A DNA stretch of 64,000 nt from Echria macrotheca (lineage: Eukaryota > Ascomycota > Sordariomycetes > Sordariales > Schizotheciaceae). The DNA lies in the NCBI GenBank assembly GCA_030411725.1, contig MU839834.1:744001-808000 (forward strand). Direction: 5' to 3'. The notes beneath the pieces are model-generated. The model was not told the origin of the DNA and did no database searches. It saw only the letters and a program-made list of their open reading frames with translations. Positions 21,044-31,302 of this stretch are shown here, piece by piece; position 1 is the first letter of the stretch; each line of letters opens with the position of its first letter. The translations under genes and the position numbers were made by a program.

Positions 21044-21910
21044 TGCCGCCGATGTTGGAGCTTGAGTGATTGGTGCAGTCACTCCTGATGAGGAAAGCTC
21101 GACAATGGCGCCATCAGCCGACCAACCACAAGGCGCTGTTATCGGGCTGGCAGAAAAAAACATAGAAATTACGTCAGTGATATTTGCAGCGAATCCGACG
21201 TCGGCCTTGTTGAGACATCTCTGACTCGTCCATGTTCCGTCCCTCGAGGCGCCGCAAATGGGTGCATACGTTCCAATTGCTCATCGACAATACGTGTAAG
21301 TGATAGGGCAGAACGAGGTTGCCTTGCAAAGAGAATGGATGGGTTTCCCCCATGTTGCAACAATGGAGGTGCGGCGAGCCCGCTGCCCCCCGCCGCCGCG
21401 GCAATGAGCTTGTTTCTGCCCTCCAGATACCTTAGGTACAATACGTAATGTAATTTTGTTTCGCACCTGGAGTCGGACGTGCTGAGTGGCTCCAGCTGCT
21501 CAGCGGGTGCCTTTGGGTCTCGACTGATCGGGCCTAGGTACCCCATGCCGCCATCTTTCCCTTGTCTTGGCACGCACTGGGGCAAGGCTTCAGAGGGGGG
21601 AGCCCGTTATCTCCCGCATCAGCTTCATGATATGGAGGATTGCTTCAACCAATCCTGCTGGGATATGTTACCATTTCCGTAGGCTGGCTCTGCGTGCCTT
21701 TTTTCTTTCTACCCCAGGTATCCAGCCAGCTTTGCTTGTTTTTTTTCCTTTTATAACCAGACCAGCTCTCGCCTTGCCTGGAACCCCCAAGTTTCCTCCT
21801 TCCACGAGTTCGCTCAGCTGATTTGCGTGCGCCTTGCCAACCGCCACCCTTCAACGAAAACTCGTCGCCCGAACGCCTGAGGGATTTATATCCTCGCAAA
21901 GCAAGCAGAA
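21044..21910. promoter_or_regulatory. Intergenic region upstream of the DUF3602 gene
   Basis: About 870 bp holding the RBR 3' UTR and the promoter and 5' UTR of the DUF3602 gene. Pyrimidine-rich tracts (near 21700-21760) typical of fungal promoters are present. No gene is supported. Confidence 0.45.
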
Positions 21911-22577
21911 ATGACTACCCCCGAAGTTTCTCACGGCCGCGGTGGTGCTGGCAACATCAACCCCGACGAGACCAAGTATGTCGACGGCGAGGTCGTGAGA
22001 GTCGGCGCCGTGGGCAGCCACGGAGACGGCGCCTTCAGCACTGGTCGTGGAGGTATGGAATGGACCACCCTTCGAAGAGCAAGCCCCTACTTTGCCCATG
22101 ATTGCCCACGCGCGAGAGCATCGACAGTGTCAAAACTCCGCGGTCATGTCGTGTTGCGCCTCTCTGCCTTGCCGCCTTATCCACGGGAAGCTCCCCAGGT
22201 CCACGCTCTGCATGCCAAGACGAGGGGCGATAAGGAATCCTCGCTAGCCGCTCACTTCCCCGAGACCCTCCACGCTTCCCAGATCCCAATCAAGATGAGA
22301 GAGGCTAACATTACATTTTTCCCCTTTTGCTTCAGGTGCTGCCAACATTGGCGACCCTGGAACGAAGGCAGTCAACCGCGCCGACAAGGATTCGGTCCCC
22401 GAGGCGGCTGTCCGGCCCAGCTCCGAGAACACCGACTACCACACCGGCCGTGGAGGGGCGGGTAATGCGCACATTGTGCCTGGCGGTGCCGAGAAGAAGG
22501 TCGACAGTGCCGGCGGCCCCATCTCGCTGGCCGACAAGCTCAAGTCCAAGATCTTTGGCCGTTTCGGCAAGAAATAG
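21911..22577 (+). CDS. DUF3602 small glycine-rich protein
   Basis: Exons 21911-22052 and 22336-22577 give 127 aa. The 283-nt intron (GTATGG...CTTCAG) is long for this locus and splits the repeat unit STGRG|GAANIG. Two copies of the family motif are visible, SHGRGGAGNI near the start and HTGRGGAGN in the second half, along with DGEVVRVGAVGSHGDGAFS. The C-terminus is basic, DKLKSKIFGRFGKK. DUF3602 proteins are common in ascomycetes and often stress-induced or abundant, but their biochemical role is undefined. The assignment rests on the repeated GRGGAGN motif. Confidence 0.85.
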
Positions 22578-24671
22578 AGATTCTCGCGGCAGGATGGTCA
22601 GCAGGAATCAATCGGGAAGAAGGACGAAGAGGGACAGTGATTTTTGTTTTCGGAGCAACGTGTGATACCAAAGTCAAAATACCCAATACCTATGCAGAGA
22701 AAACCAGCCCCGAGCTTTTCTTATACCCAGCCGAGCGGGCGTAATGCGGATCGGGTGTCGTTGATGCGGTGACTTTAGTGTATGAGGGTCTGTAGTTGGC
22801 CGAATGGGCAGTTACTGTTTATGCAAACCCCTTTTCGCGCTGCCGGTGAAGCTCGGTGGTGTCGGCGCCGGCCACCGGTGACAGAGGGTGTCATTGCACA
22901 GACCTTACCGGCATTCTCGACTAGTAATGCATGTCGAGATATATATTTACTCTGTATGCATCCCCGAACCTCTCCAGCCGTGTCACTAGCTAAGATGAGA
23001 TCCGCAGCGGTCTGTCTCCTTTTCACAGTGACTCTCTCAATGGTCTAAGCCGTTAGGCTCCTTAGAGGTCTGCACCGTGGGTCCTTTCTGGCAATGTTCG
23101 TCGACTTGTCGGAAAAAGACATTGACATCGAACCGAGCATCTGACGAGGTCCAAGAATGGGTCGCATGAGAGCCGACCATGATGCAGCAAGCAGCAAGCA
23201 ACCTCACCCCGCTGATGAAAGTTTGAGGGCCCCTCCCATCTGTTTTATACACCATAATCCGGGCGTTATAGTCACACACACCCTTTTGCCTGGTTTTAGC
23301 ACATCTGTTCCCCATTTCTGCTCCTACCAGCCCATCGTAGCGAAGTCCATCCGCGATGTTTAGAACTAGTTAAACCCCCGCCCGATCCGGTATTCCAACC
23401 CCGGTCGCGCAAGATTCACGATCGATGCGAGGTCGCGAACCTGCTTTCTGTGCGTCGCAAGGATGATACATGACCCCTCACCACTACCGCCCGGGCTTGG
23501 CAGAGATCATCAGAAGTGGCAGGTATGATGTCTGGTTCTCTGACGAAAACAGCACCATATCGGGACAGAAGGGGGGGACCCTTGTGAAGCGTAGAGGGGT
23601 GTGGTTCCGTCTGCGGCAGCTTTAAAGATCGTCTCGTCGTTGCCGGCATCTGGCTTTCTTTTTGATGCGCAGCTCTGGATTCCGTGCAGACTCCCGTGCC
23701 GGCCATTGGTTGGCTCGTTTGCGTCTTCTGCCTCCAAGTTGGCTCGCGACAGCTGAAAGAACACGGGGAAACCGTGAGAGTGTAAGCTGCCTGGTCCTGG
23801 TCAGCTTGCATTGCAGCAGGCCATTGGCGCCCGCGACGTACTCGATCCGGGGATCTGCGTGCATTGCGATCAGGCCAAGCTCGGCCACCAACCAGGGCCT
23901 ATCGGGGAATACCCTCGAGATTGAAACACGGTCCTGTACCAGCATCTGAACATCTGGAGTCGAGAACAAACACCTGTGATGGGTGACGGACTCCGTTTAA
24001 ATGAATCTCTGCGCTATCTAGAGAAGCAATAGATGCACTAGGTCATGGGAGGCGTCCTGACACAGGGCCATGCATCGGATGCGCCCCGCGCAGCGCCATC
24101 GAGAATGGGAAGGGTGTGGTGCCGTGGTGGTGTTGGTGGAGGTGAGCAAGGCGGCAAGCCTCCACACCTTCTTCTGTTCTGGGGTCGCCTAACTTATTCA
24201 CCCGGCCGAGCTCTTGCCCTCCTGTTTTTCTCTCTCACAGGTATAAGTTGAAACTAGGACCAATGAGACTCGGGATGTCGTCAGTCCCAGGACCTCCCTC
24301 GCCCCCGGCCTCCCCATCTCGAACGCGCTCCCTGGGCGTCAGAGTACGCAGAGGGTGTCTGTAAGGGGTGGTGGGCTCAACGACGTTGCATATCCGTCGT
24401 CTTTGCTCCCGGAGCCTCCAACACGAGTTAAAGCTTCCAGGCTCCGGGTTGGGGGTTTCGGGCGCGCGCCTCTCCTTTGTTGCGCTCTCACAACCATCCC
24501 CCTCGCAAGAGTCGACGTTCGGTTTGGGTTTTCCCCATCGGCCGGCGAAGCTGGAGCTTAATGCTGGATTGGCGTGCGATTCGTCGGTTTGGCGCATCAG
24601 CACAGGTGTAACCGCGCCTGTCACAGTGGACTGGCGCGGGTGACGGGGGAGAAGCTTGGGCCCTGTGAGCC
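22578..24671. other. About 2.1 kb intergenic region upstream of Atg22
   Basis: No gene is supported on either strand. Open frames of 60-130 codons look random in composition. The region should contain the DUF3602 3' UTR and the Atg22 promoter. Confidence 0.5.
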
Positions 24672-26866
24672 ATGGCACCGCCGCCACGGAGCGAACGGGA
24701 GCCTGTTTCTGCTGCGAGACCGACCCCGATCTCACGCCTCTCCCACGCGTCCAGACATTCCTTCCGGTCCGCCTCGTCGTCCTTCGAAGCCGACGACGAA
24801 CGGTCCAGCACGGTCTCGGCCGATTTCGAGGGTAGGATGAGCCCCGCACAACGGAGTCGAAGCAGCAGCAGCAGCAGTCGAAGAAGTCGCGCCAGTCACC
24901 GCAGCATCGACCACGACAGCGTCCGCCTGCGCGTCTCTCCCAACGGACCCCCCTCGCCGCCCGCCCGTTATCCCGGCGAAGACACCCGGCCGACGAGTAG
25001 CAAAGAGCTTGCAGGTTGGTATGCATACGCATTTGCGGCCGAGGTTTACGTCGTCTGTGGTCAGTATCGTCGATGGCTCTTCTGAAGGCCCCGGCTAACA
25101 TGTATATGCCTGCACAGCCATCGGTATGCTTGCTGACAATCGCTGATATTGACACGAGAAAGTCCAGCAGCTAACTCTACCTAGGTTCTTTCATCCCTAT
25201 TCTCCTAGAGAGTCTCGCACGCGAGAATGGCGTCCTATTATCCGACCGAAAATCCCCTTGCGGGTCCAGCTCGGACAAAGATTCAGACGACGATGGGCAG
25301 TGCGTCGTCTACGTGTTCGGCATGGAAATCAACACGGCCAGCTTTGCCATGTACACCTTCAGCATAAGTGTCTTGCTCCAGGCCCTCCTGGTTGTCAGTA
25401 TTAGTTGCGCAGCAGACCATGGCAACTTCCGGAAGAAGCTGCTCCTGGCCTTCGCCTGGATCGGCAGCTTCAGCGTCATGTGTTATATATTCGTATCGAA
25501 AGACGTCTATCTCCTTGGCGCTTTCCTTGCAATCATCTCCAACACCTCCTTCGGCGCCTCGTTTGTCCTGCTCAACTCATTCTTGCCTCTGCTGGTTAGG
25601 AACCACCCGTCGGTCCTCCTACCCCGAACTGGCGCGCGTGGTGCGGGTCCTGCGGGTTCAGCAGCCGAGCCACAAACCCTTGAAGAGCCTCCCCAGCTTG
25701 AGGTGGATGTCGACCATGCCAACGACTCAACAGCCGCCTTGTTGCCGAACCGGGTGGACGAGGAGGGATATCCCATCTCCCGGGCCCGCACGCACGAGGA
25801 GCAGACGTCACAGGAGTTGACTCTGTCGACGCAGATATCCGCACGGGGTATTGGCATCGGCTATATCGCCGCTTTGTTCCTGCAATGCATCGCCATCTTC
25901 ATCCTTATTAAGATGAAGAACGGGACGTGGGGCCAGCGGGTTGTGCTGTGTGTCATCGGCGCGTGGTGGGCTATCTTTACCGTCCCTGCGGCCATGTGGC
26001 TGCGACCTCGTCCAGGCCCCCCGTTACCATCGACGTCTGGGCAGAAAGGGGCTCGGGCCTGGATTTCATACACGATATACGCCTGGAAATCGCTCTTTCG
26101 CACGGTACAGTTGGCCCGGCGACTGGTGGACATTGTGCTGTTCCTGGGTGGTTGGTTTCTCCTGTCGGACGCCATTGCCACGACGTCATCGACTGCCATC
26201 CTTTTCGCCAAAACGCAGCTACACATGGAACCATGGGCACTGGGCCTGATCAACGTGATATCCACGGCAGCAGGGATCGTCGGAGCTTTCGGGTGGTCCT
26301 TCATCTCGCGACGGTTCAAACTTCAGGCTCATCAGACCATTCTTGTCTGCATTGCACTATTCGAACTCATACCTCTCTACGGTTTGTTGGGATATCTGCC
26401 GTTTGTGCGGAACTGGGGGGTCTTCGGTCTGCAGCAACCGTGGGAGATGTACCCGCTTGCCGCTATCTATGGACTTGTCCTGGGCGGCCTGAGCGGTTAC
26501 TGCCGCTCGCTCTACGGCGAGTTGATTCCTCCAGGGTCCGAGGCCGCGTTTTACGCACTCTACGCCATCACCGACAAGGGCTCAAGCGTGTTTGGCCCTG
26601 CGATTGTCGGTGCGATTATCGATGCCTCGGGCGAGATCAGGCCGGCATTTTGGTTCCTGGCAGGACTCGTGGGGTTCCCAGCGCCGCTCATCTGGTTCAT
26701 CAACGTGGACAGAGGAAAGAGGGAAGGCGAGAAGCTGGCCGAGATCATCGAAGGCTTCAAGCAGCTCCATCAACGGCCGAGCGGCGAGGAAGGATCAGCA
26801 AGTGAACGAGACAGTACGAGTGAAGGGGATAGCCAGGGAATACTGGCGCGATACGGTCAGGAGTAG
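24672..26866 (+). CDS. ATG22: Atg22-family vacuolar amino-acid effluxer (MFS)
   Basis: Membrane transporter that exports amino acids from the vacuole after autophagic breakdown. Exons are 24672-25059, a 6-nt microexon 25118-25123, and 25185-26866, for 691 aa. The microexon supplies two residues in VVCAIGSFIPILLE, within the Atg22 signature that starts GWYAYAFAAEVYVVC. Both flanking introns (58 and 61 nt) have GTCAGT/GTATGC donors and GCTAAC branch sites. The N-terminus is a Ser/Arg-rich cytosolic tail with an AGC-repeat-encoded poly-Ser. Many hydrophobic segments follow (FSISVLLQALLVVSISCAA, ILLSDAIATTSSTAIL-type helices, and others), with a loop before the middle helices, and PPGSEAAFYALYAITDKGSS near the C-terminal half, which is typical of Atg22. 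It ends in a hydrophilic Ser/Glu-rich tail. Topology of about 10-12 helices is inferred. Confidence 0.9.
25118..25123 (+). other. 6-nt microexon of Atg22
   Basis: CCATCG lies between a CACAG acceptor and a GTATGC donor. Inclusion yields Ala-Ile in the conserved signature. Skipping keeps frame and deletes exactly two residues. Confidence 0.75.
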
Positions 26867-27891
26867 GCCCATTCGAGGCTTGTTGTGTAGTTTGTACTTG
26901 AGCATAGCGTTGGCATTGGTTACCCTTCTCAACATTGGATCCTGGCGCGGGGCAATAATGTAATATGGCTGAAGGGCACGGCGAGGTGACACAGAACTCG
27001 CTATTGGTAGGGTTCGCCGGTAATTGCATTGTATAGGGATACAGTTCCTAGAGAAATTGAATAAATCTCCGCAAATCACGGGATAGACTCAATGCGTCCG
27101 AACTGCATCCGAACTCGGTGCCACAGTGTTTCGAACATCGAGCTTCATCGACGGCATTTTAGCAGTCCGCTGTCGATACCCAATGCGGAGTCGAGTCGGC
27201 GGTGGTAAATAAGCCGGGATAACTGAATGCGTCGCTCCAACCTCACACATAACCCTGGTGCACGGGCCCTCTGGTGGCCCGTTTGCCAGACAGGCAAGCA
27301 GGCTTGCGCATGTCGGACATAACTAGTGTACTGTAAAATCCCCAGCCACTCGATTTTAGTGGCTGGATCAAGGTGGTGTCTGGCTCAGGTTTTCCCGTGG
27401 CAAAGTGGCGCCGCCGCGATAATTTGATTTTGCTGTCAACTTCTTTCGCGCATCGCAAGCGCATTGGCGTCCCGAGCTTTCCTTCCGGCCATCTCATCGC
27501 CGAGGGGTTTTTGTCCGCCCGTCGCGATTGATTTTTGGATCCTCTCCCACCACGCTAGAGCGACCGGGGCGACCGGCGCCGTCAACGGCAGCTTTCCCCC
27601 CCTCTTGTGCCTTTTCGTGCCTCTCTGTCGTGTCCCGGCTCTCCAGCCACCTCTCGAACCACCCGCCCGCACCTCCCATTTCCCGAATCCTGCTGACGCA
27701 TTCCTGACCATTCGCGACATCTGCATCTTTCCCTGCGCAAAGCGCCAGACCACACCCACGCGCCTGCGAGAAAACACGACTTTTTTTGTCGTCGATTGAG
27801 AACGCGCAATCACATTACCCCGACCACCGCCACGCTCACGCGCTTCGAGCTACCGCATTGCGACGCGAAAACACCCCACACACCAGTAGCC
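26867..27891. promoter_or_regulatory. Upstream region of the BAH-PHD gene
   Basis: About 1 kb. The last 350 bp before the ATG are pyrimidine-rich and open in one frame (27464-27799), which looks like a long C/T-rich leader rather than protein. The start context is GCCATGG. Confidence 0.45.
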
Positions 27892-29465
27892 ATGGCTTCC
27901 GCCCGCAAGAGACCGAGGGTCGAAGCGGAGGACAACCGCGCCGAGTGTCCCTTCTCCATCAAGATCGTCGACCCCAAAGATAAGGAGCAGAAGAAGAAGA
28001 AGCGCAGGCGCACCGATGGGCAAGAGGACGACGACGCGACGCAGAGGATCAACCTCCAGATGTCGCCGTTCGCGCCATGCGGCAAGTTCAAGACGTACGA
28101 GACCATGGACCTCCACTACCAGGTCGACCCGTCGAAGAAGTGGACCGACATGACGAGGTACAATAGCTTCGTCCGTAAGTGCAACCCCGTTCCTGCCCTC
28201 AATGGCCTGGAGGGAGCTAACCGGCGATGCCCGTCGCAGTCAACGGCGTAAAGTATTTCAGCGAGGGTTTCATCTATGTAGCCAACGATTCGAGTATCGA
28301 GCGGCAAAAGGGCGTCCCCGGCGAGATGATGCAACCTAGAAAGAAATCAGACGACGACTGGGTCGCCCGCATTCTCGAGATCCGCGCCAGCGATGAGCAT
28401 CACGTCTATGCCCGCGTCTACTGGATGTACTGGCCAGACGAGCTTCCGCAGGGCACTCACGACGGCAAAAAGATTGTACACGGCCGCCAGCCATACCACG
28501 GTACCAACGAGCTCATTGCCTCGAATCACAGTATGCACCACCCTTGGGAGGCGCGCGGGACGGTAACGGCATTGCTAACTGATGGTAGTGGACATTATTA
28601 ACGTGGTGAGCGTGACATCACAGGCGCAAGTGAAGCAGTGGTACGAGGAAAACGACGATGAGATACAGCAAGCGCTCTACTGGAGACAAGCGTTTGACGT
28701 GAGAACGTACGAGCTTTCGGTAGGTTTTTTTTCTTCATTTCATCCCAATTAGCTCTCGTCGAGTTGGCGCTAACTTGTCTGTGGCAGACGGTCGAACTCG
28801 TTTGCAGTTGCAACACGCCCGCGCACCCAGACAATCTTCTCGTTGGATGTACGACCGAGACGTGCAAGAAGTGGATGCACGAGCAATGCATCAAGGACGA
28901 GGCGCTTAAGAACACATACAACCGGCTCGGCACGGACACGCCGCACCGCAGTCCAGGGTCCGGAAAGGATTCCAAAGGCCAGGACGAGGCCAAGCGACCG
29001 CTGAGCCCGACCGAGACGACGGGCGCGGCCGTATCGGCGCAGCACTCGATCGACGTCAAGGCGAACGGCGACTCGGACTCGGTCCAGGTCAGGGACAATG
29101 TGGACGTGAAGCAGTCGGAGGACGAGGACGCGCCCGGCGCGCCCGAGGACTCGGCCGCCGAGCCGTCGGTCGAGCCGCCGTCGAAGGCCGAGTCGGAGAC
29201 GCCGACCAAGGCGACGACGACGACGAGCAGCAAGCTGATACTCACGACGGGCAAGGGGAAGCCGGGCAGGCCGAAGAAGAAGGGGCTGGATGCGAACGGG
29301 AGCAGCGGGAAGCCCTGGGAGGGGCTGTTTGAGGTCACGCTCAAGATGACGGAGTCAAGCCCGCCTGTGCTGGAGTTCAAGGATCTGCGGGAGGGGATCG
29401 TGGGGGGCGAGAAGACGTGGACGGAGCCGGTTACGTGTCTTGTGTGTGGGAACCAGGTCAATTAA
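27892..29465 (+). CDS. BAH-PHD chromatin protein, EPR-1-like
   Basis: Four exons: 27892-28174, 28240-28530, 28589-28719 and 28788-29465, for 460 aa. All introns are GT-AG (58-68 nt). A basic nuclear-type N-terminus (KDKEQKKKKRRR) precedes a BAH domain. This runs from LNGVKYFSEGFIYVAN through WVARILEIRASDEHHVYARV and YWMYWPDELPQG to VVSVTSQAQVKQWYEEN. A PHD-type zinc finger begins VCSCNTPAHPDNLLVGC, TETCKKWMHEQC, and its last ligand pair CLVCGNQ is at the extreme C-terminus, after an insert of about 182 residues that is acidic and carries an AT-hook-like PGRPKKK. BAH-PHD proteins of this layout include Neurospora EPR-1, an H3K27me3 reader for facultative heterochromatin. EPR-1 orthology is likely but not proven here. 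Confidence 0.8.
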
Positions 29466-31302
29466 GATATTTCTTCTTCCACTGTGAGGAGGGGGGGGGG
29501 TCAAAATCAGCGGTCGGTTGACGGTTTAGCCCGCTTCCTTATTAAAGAGCTGGCCGATAGTGGTAGTGGTAGGGGGGTGGCGTGGCGTGGCAGCTGTGTT
29601 CTCCAGAGAGGTAGAGAGTGTGAGTGAGAGAGAGAGAGATCGAATCCGGAGGAGGAAGCTGATTCCGAATGGTCGTCAGGTCAGGGGTCAGGGGGGGGCG
29701 AATGGAGTTTTTTATTTGGGAGTGGTTGATGTGGTGGTGTGGTGTGGTGGTGATGGGAACTGCAGAGCGTCGCGCGCGAGAGAGAGAGAAGACAGACAGG
29801 ACAGGACAACGAACACAACATCTTTTTTGGAGTGCTTTTTTTTTTCCCTCCTCGTCCTCTTTTCCCTCTTCCTTCCCTCTTCCTCTCTCGGTCCATCCGT
29901 CAGTCAGTCCGTCCGTCCGTCCGTCAGCCCGCAGTCCGCAGTCCATCTCATCTCTTCCGGTTCCCCGCCTCATGATTGGGACACAGAAAGGATCTAGGCT
30001 TTAGGCTCTATGTTTTTTGTACTCTTTTCTTTTACGTTTTTTTCACTTGGTTTTTTTTGGGAGGATGGAAGGATGGACGGAGAGTATTACTATTTTGACA
30101 ATTTAACGTTGCGTGTGTGTGGCGTGTGTGTGCGTGTGTGTGTGGTGTGTGTGTTTGAGTGAGCGTATTGCGGGTTGTGTGTTGTGGTGCGTGTTCGTTT
30201 TATTTGTCTTGGGGACAGGGGGGAAGGGGGGATGGGATGGGAGAGGATATGTCTGTATAATGTTACAGGTGTGTGTGGGTGTGTTGTGCTCCTCGATGCG
30301 AAGTGGCGGGGATATTCATACGTTTCTCTGGGAGGGAGAGGAGTAGGGTCGGGAAAAGAGCGGGCAATGATAACCTTTTTTGTTCTGTTTATATCTCTGC
30401 GTGTTTGGCTGATGTGTGACTCTTTCATCGTGTGTGTATTTGGTTTGGTCTATCTGTTTCCACTGTAGTTGGGTTTGTCCCTTGACGAGTACGTTGTCTC
30501 TTGAGATGTTATTTGTGTATTTGAAGTATTTTGTTTTTGTTTTCGTTTGGTGATTTCTATTTGGGGTTGTTTTCTACTTGGAGGTGTGCGTGTGTACGTG
30601 GTTTGCCCATGGGGGTGGGTCAAGAGTGAAAGAGATGATGAACTTGCTTCACCAAGCCAGCGGCAGCTAATACCGATATGAGCTGCTAACGACGCCCTTG
30701 CTTTAGTAGATAACTGGGTAGTAGACGCTTGAGGCTTGAGCACCTCACGCCACCGGGGACTCTACCTACGCAGGAGGCGAAGGGGTCAGGTTTATGGGAC
30801 CGTTATGAGGACCAGAAGCTCGCCCATTCTTCTGTCGAGTAGGATTACCATTGAAATGCCGGATACCAGCTCAACATCTTATAACAGAATGATACATGGG
30901 TGAGAGCCGCCCCTGAGACACAGGAAGAGAAAGCGATACCAGTTCCCATTCATTCCATACGCCAACAAGAAAGACCACCCCTTGGCCATTTGGGTTTGCT
31001 GATGGTTCCGCTCACCGTCCCTCGCCTTTCTAGTCTTACCATCGAGTAAGGCACAGCAAGATCATCATGAGTACTGGCCCCTCAAAATATCGGCATCACA
31101 AGGGTACGGACTGACTGGAGGTTATTCATAATGAGATTATTCAACCGGCATACCCCCACCAAACCCAACACATACATCAAACCTGGATTGCCCAGACAAG
31201 CATATATATTCTAGATGCATCCACACATGTTCATGCTATCCGTGACATAAAAACCCAAAACGCCACGACTGCCCATGCTACTCCGCCAACACCAGCCTTA
31301 CA
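29466..31302. repeat. 1.8-kb intergenic block with simple-sequence tracts
   Basis: Region between the BAH-PHD stop and the GH76 stop (convergent). It contains (GA)n around 29628-29640, GAGA near 29780-29794, GTCC/GTCA tandem units around 29891-29930, and a GT-rich run around 30110-30160. T-rich and G-rich stretches continue to 30600. No gene is supported. The asymmetry (G/T-rich on the plus strand) is marked compared with neighbouring sequence. Confidence 0.65.

Noticed and set aside
24235..25155. 306-codon minus-strand open frame
   Set aside because: Antisense to the Atg22 N-terminal exon and leader; Arg/Cys-rich shadow composition.
25927..26805. 292-codon plus-strand open frame in a second frame
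   Set aside because: Overlaps the Atg22 exon in another frame, with Cys/His/Arg-rich composition and no helices.
27464..27799. 111-codon frame upstream of the BAH-PHD gene
   Set aside because: Pyrimidine-rich 5' leader; the conserved start is the GCCATGG at 27892.
28598..29461. 287-codon minus-strand open frame
   Set aside because: Antisense shadow of the last BAH-PHD exon, caused by its GC-rich third positions.
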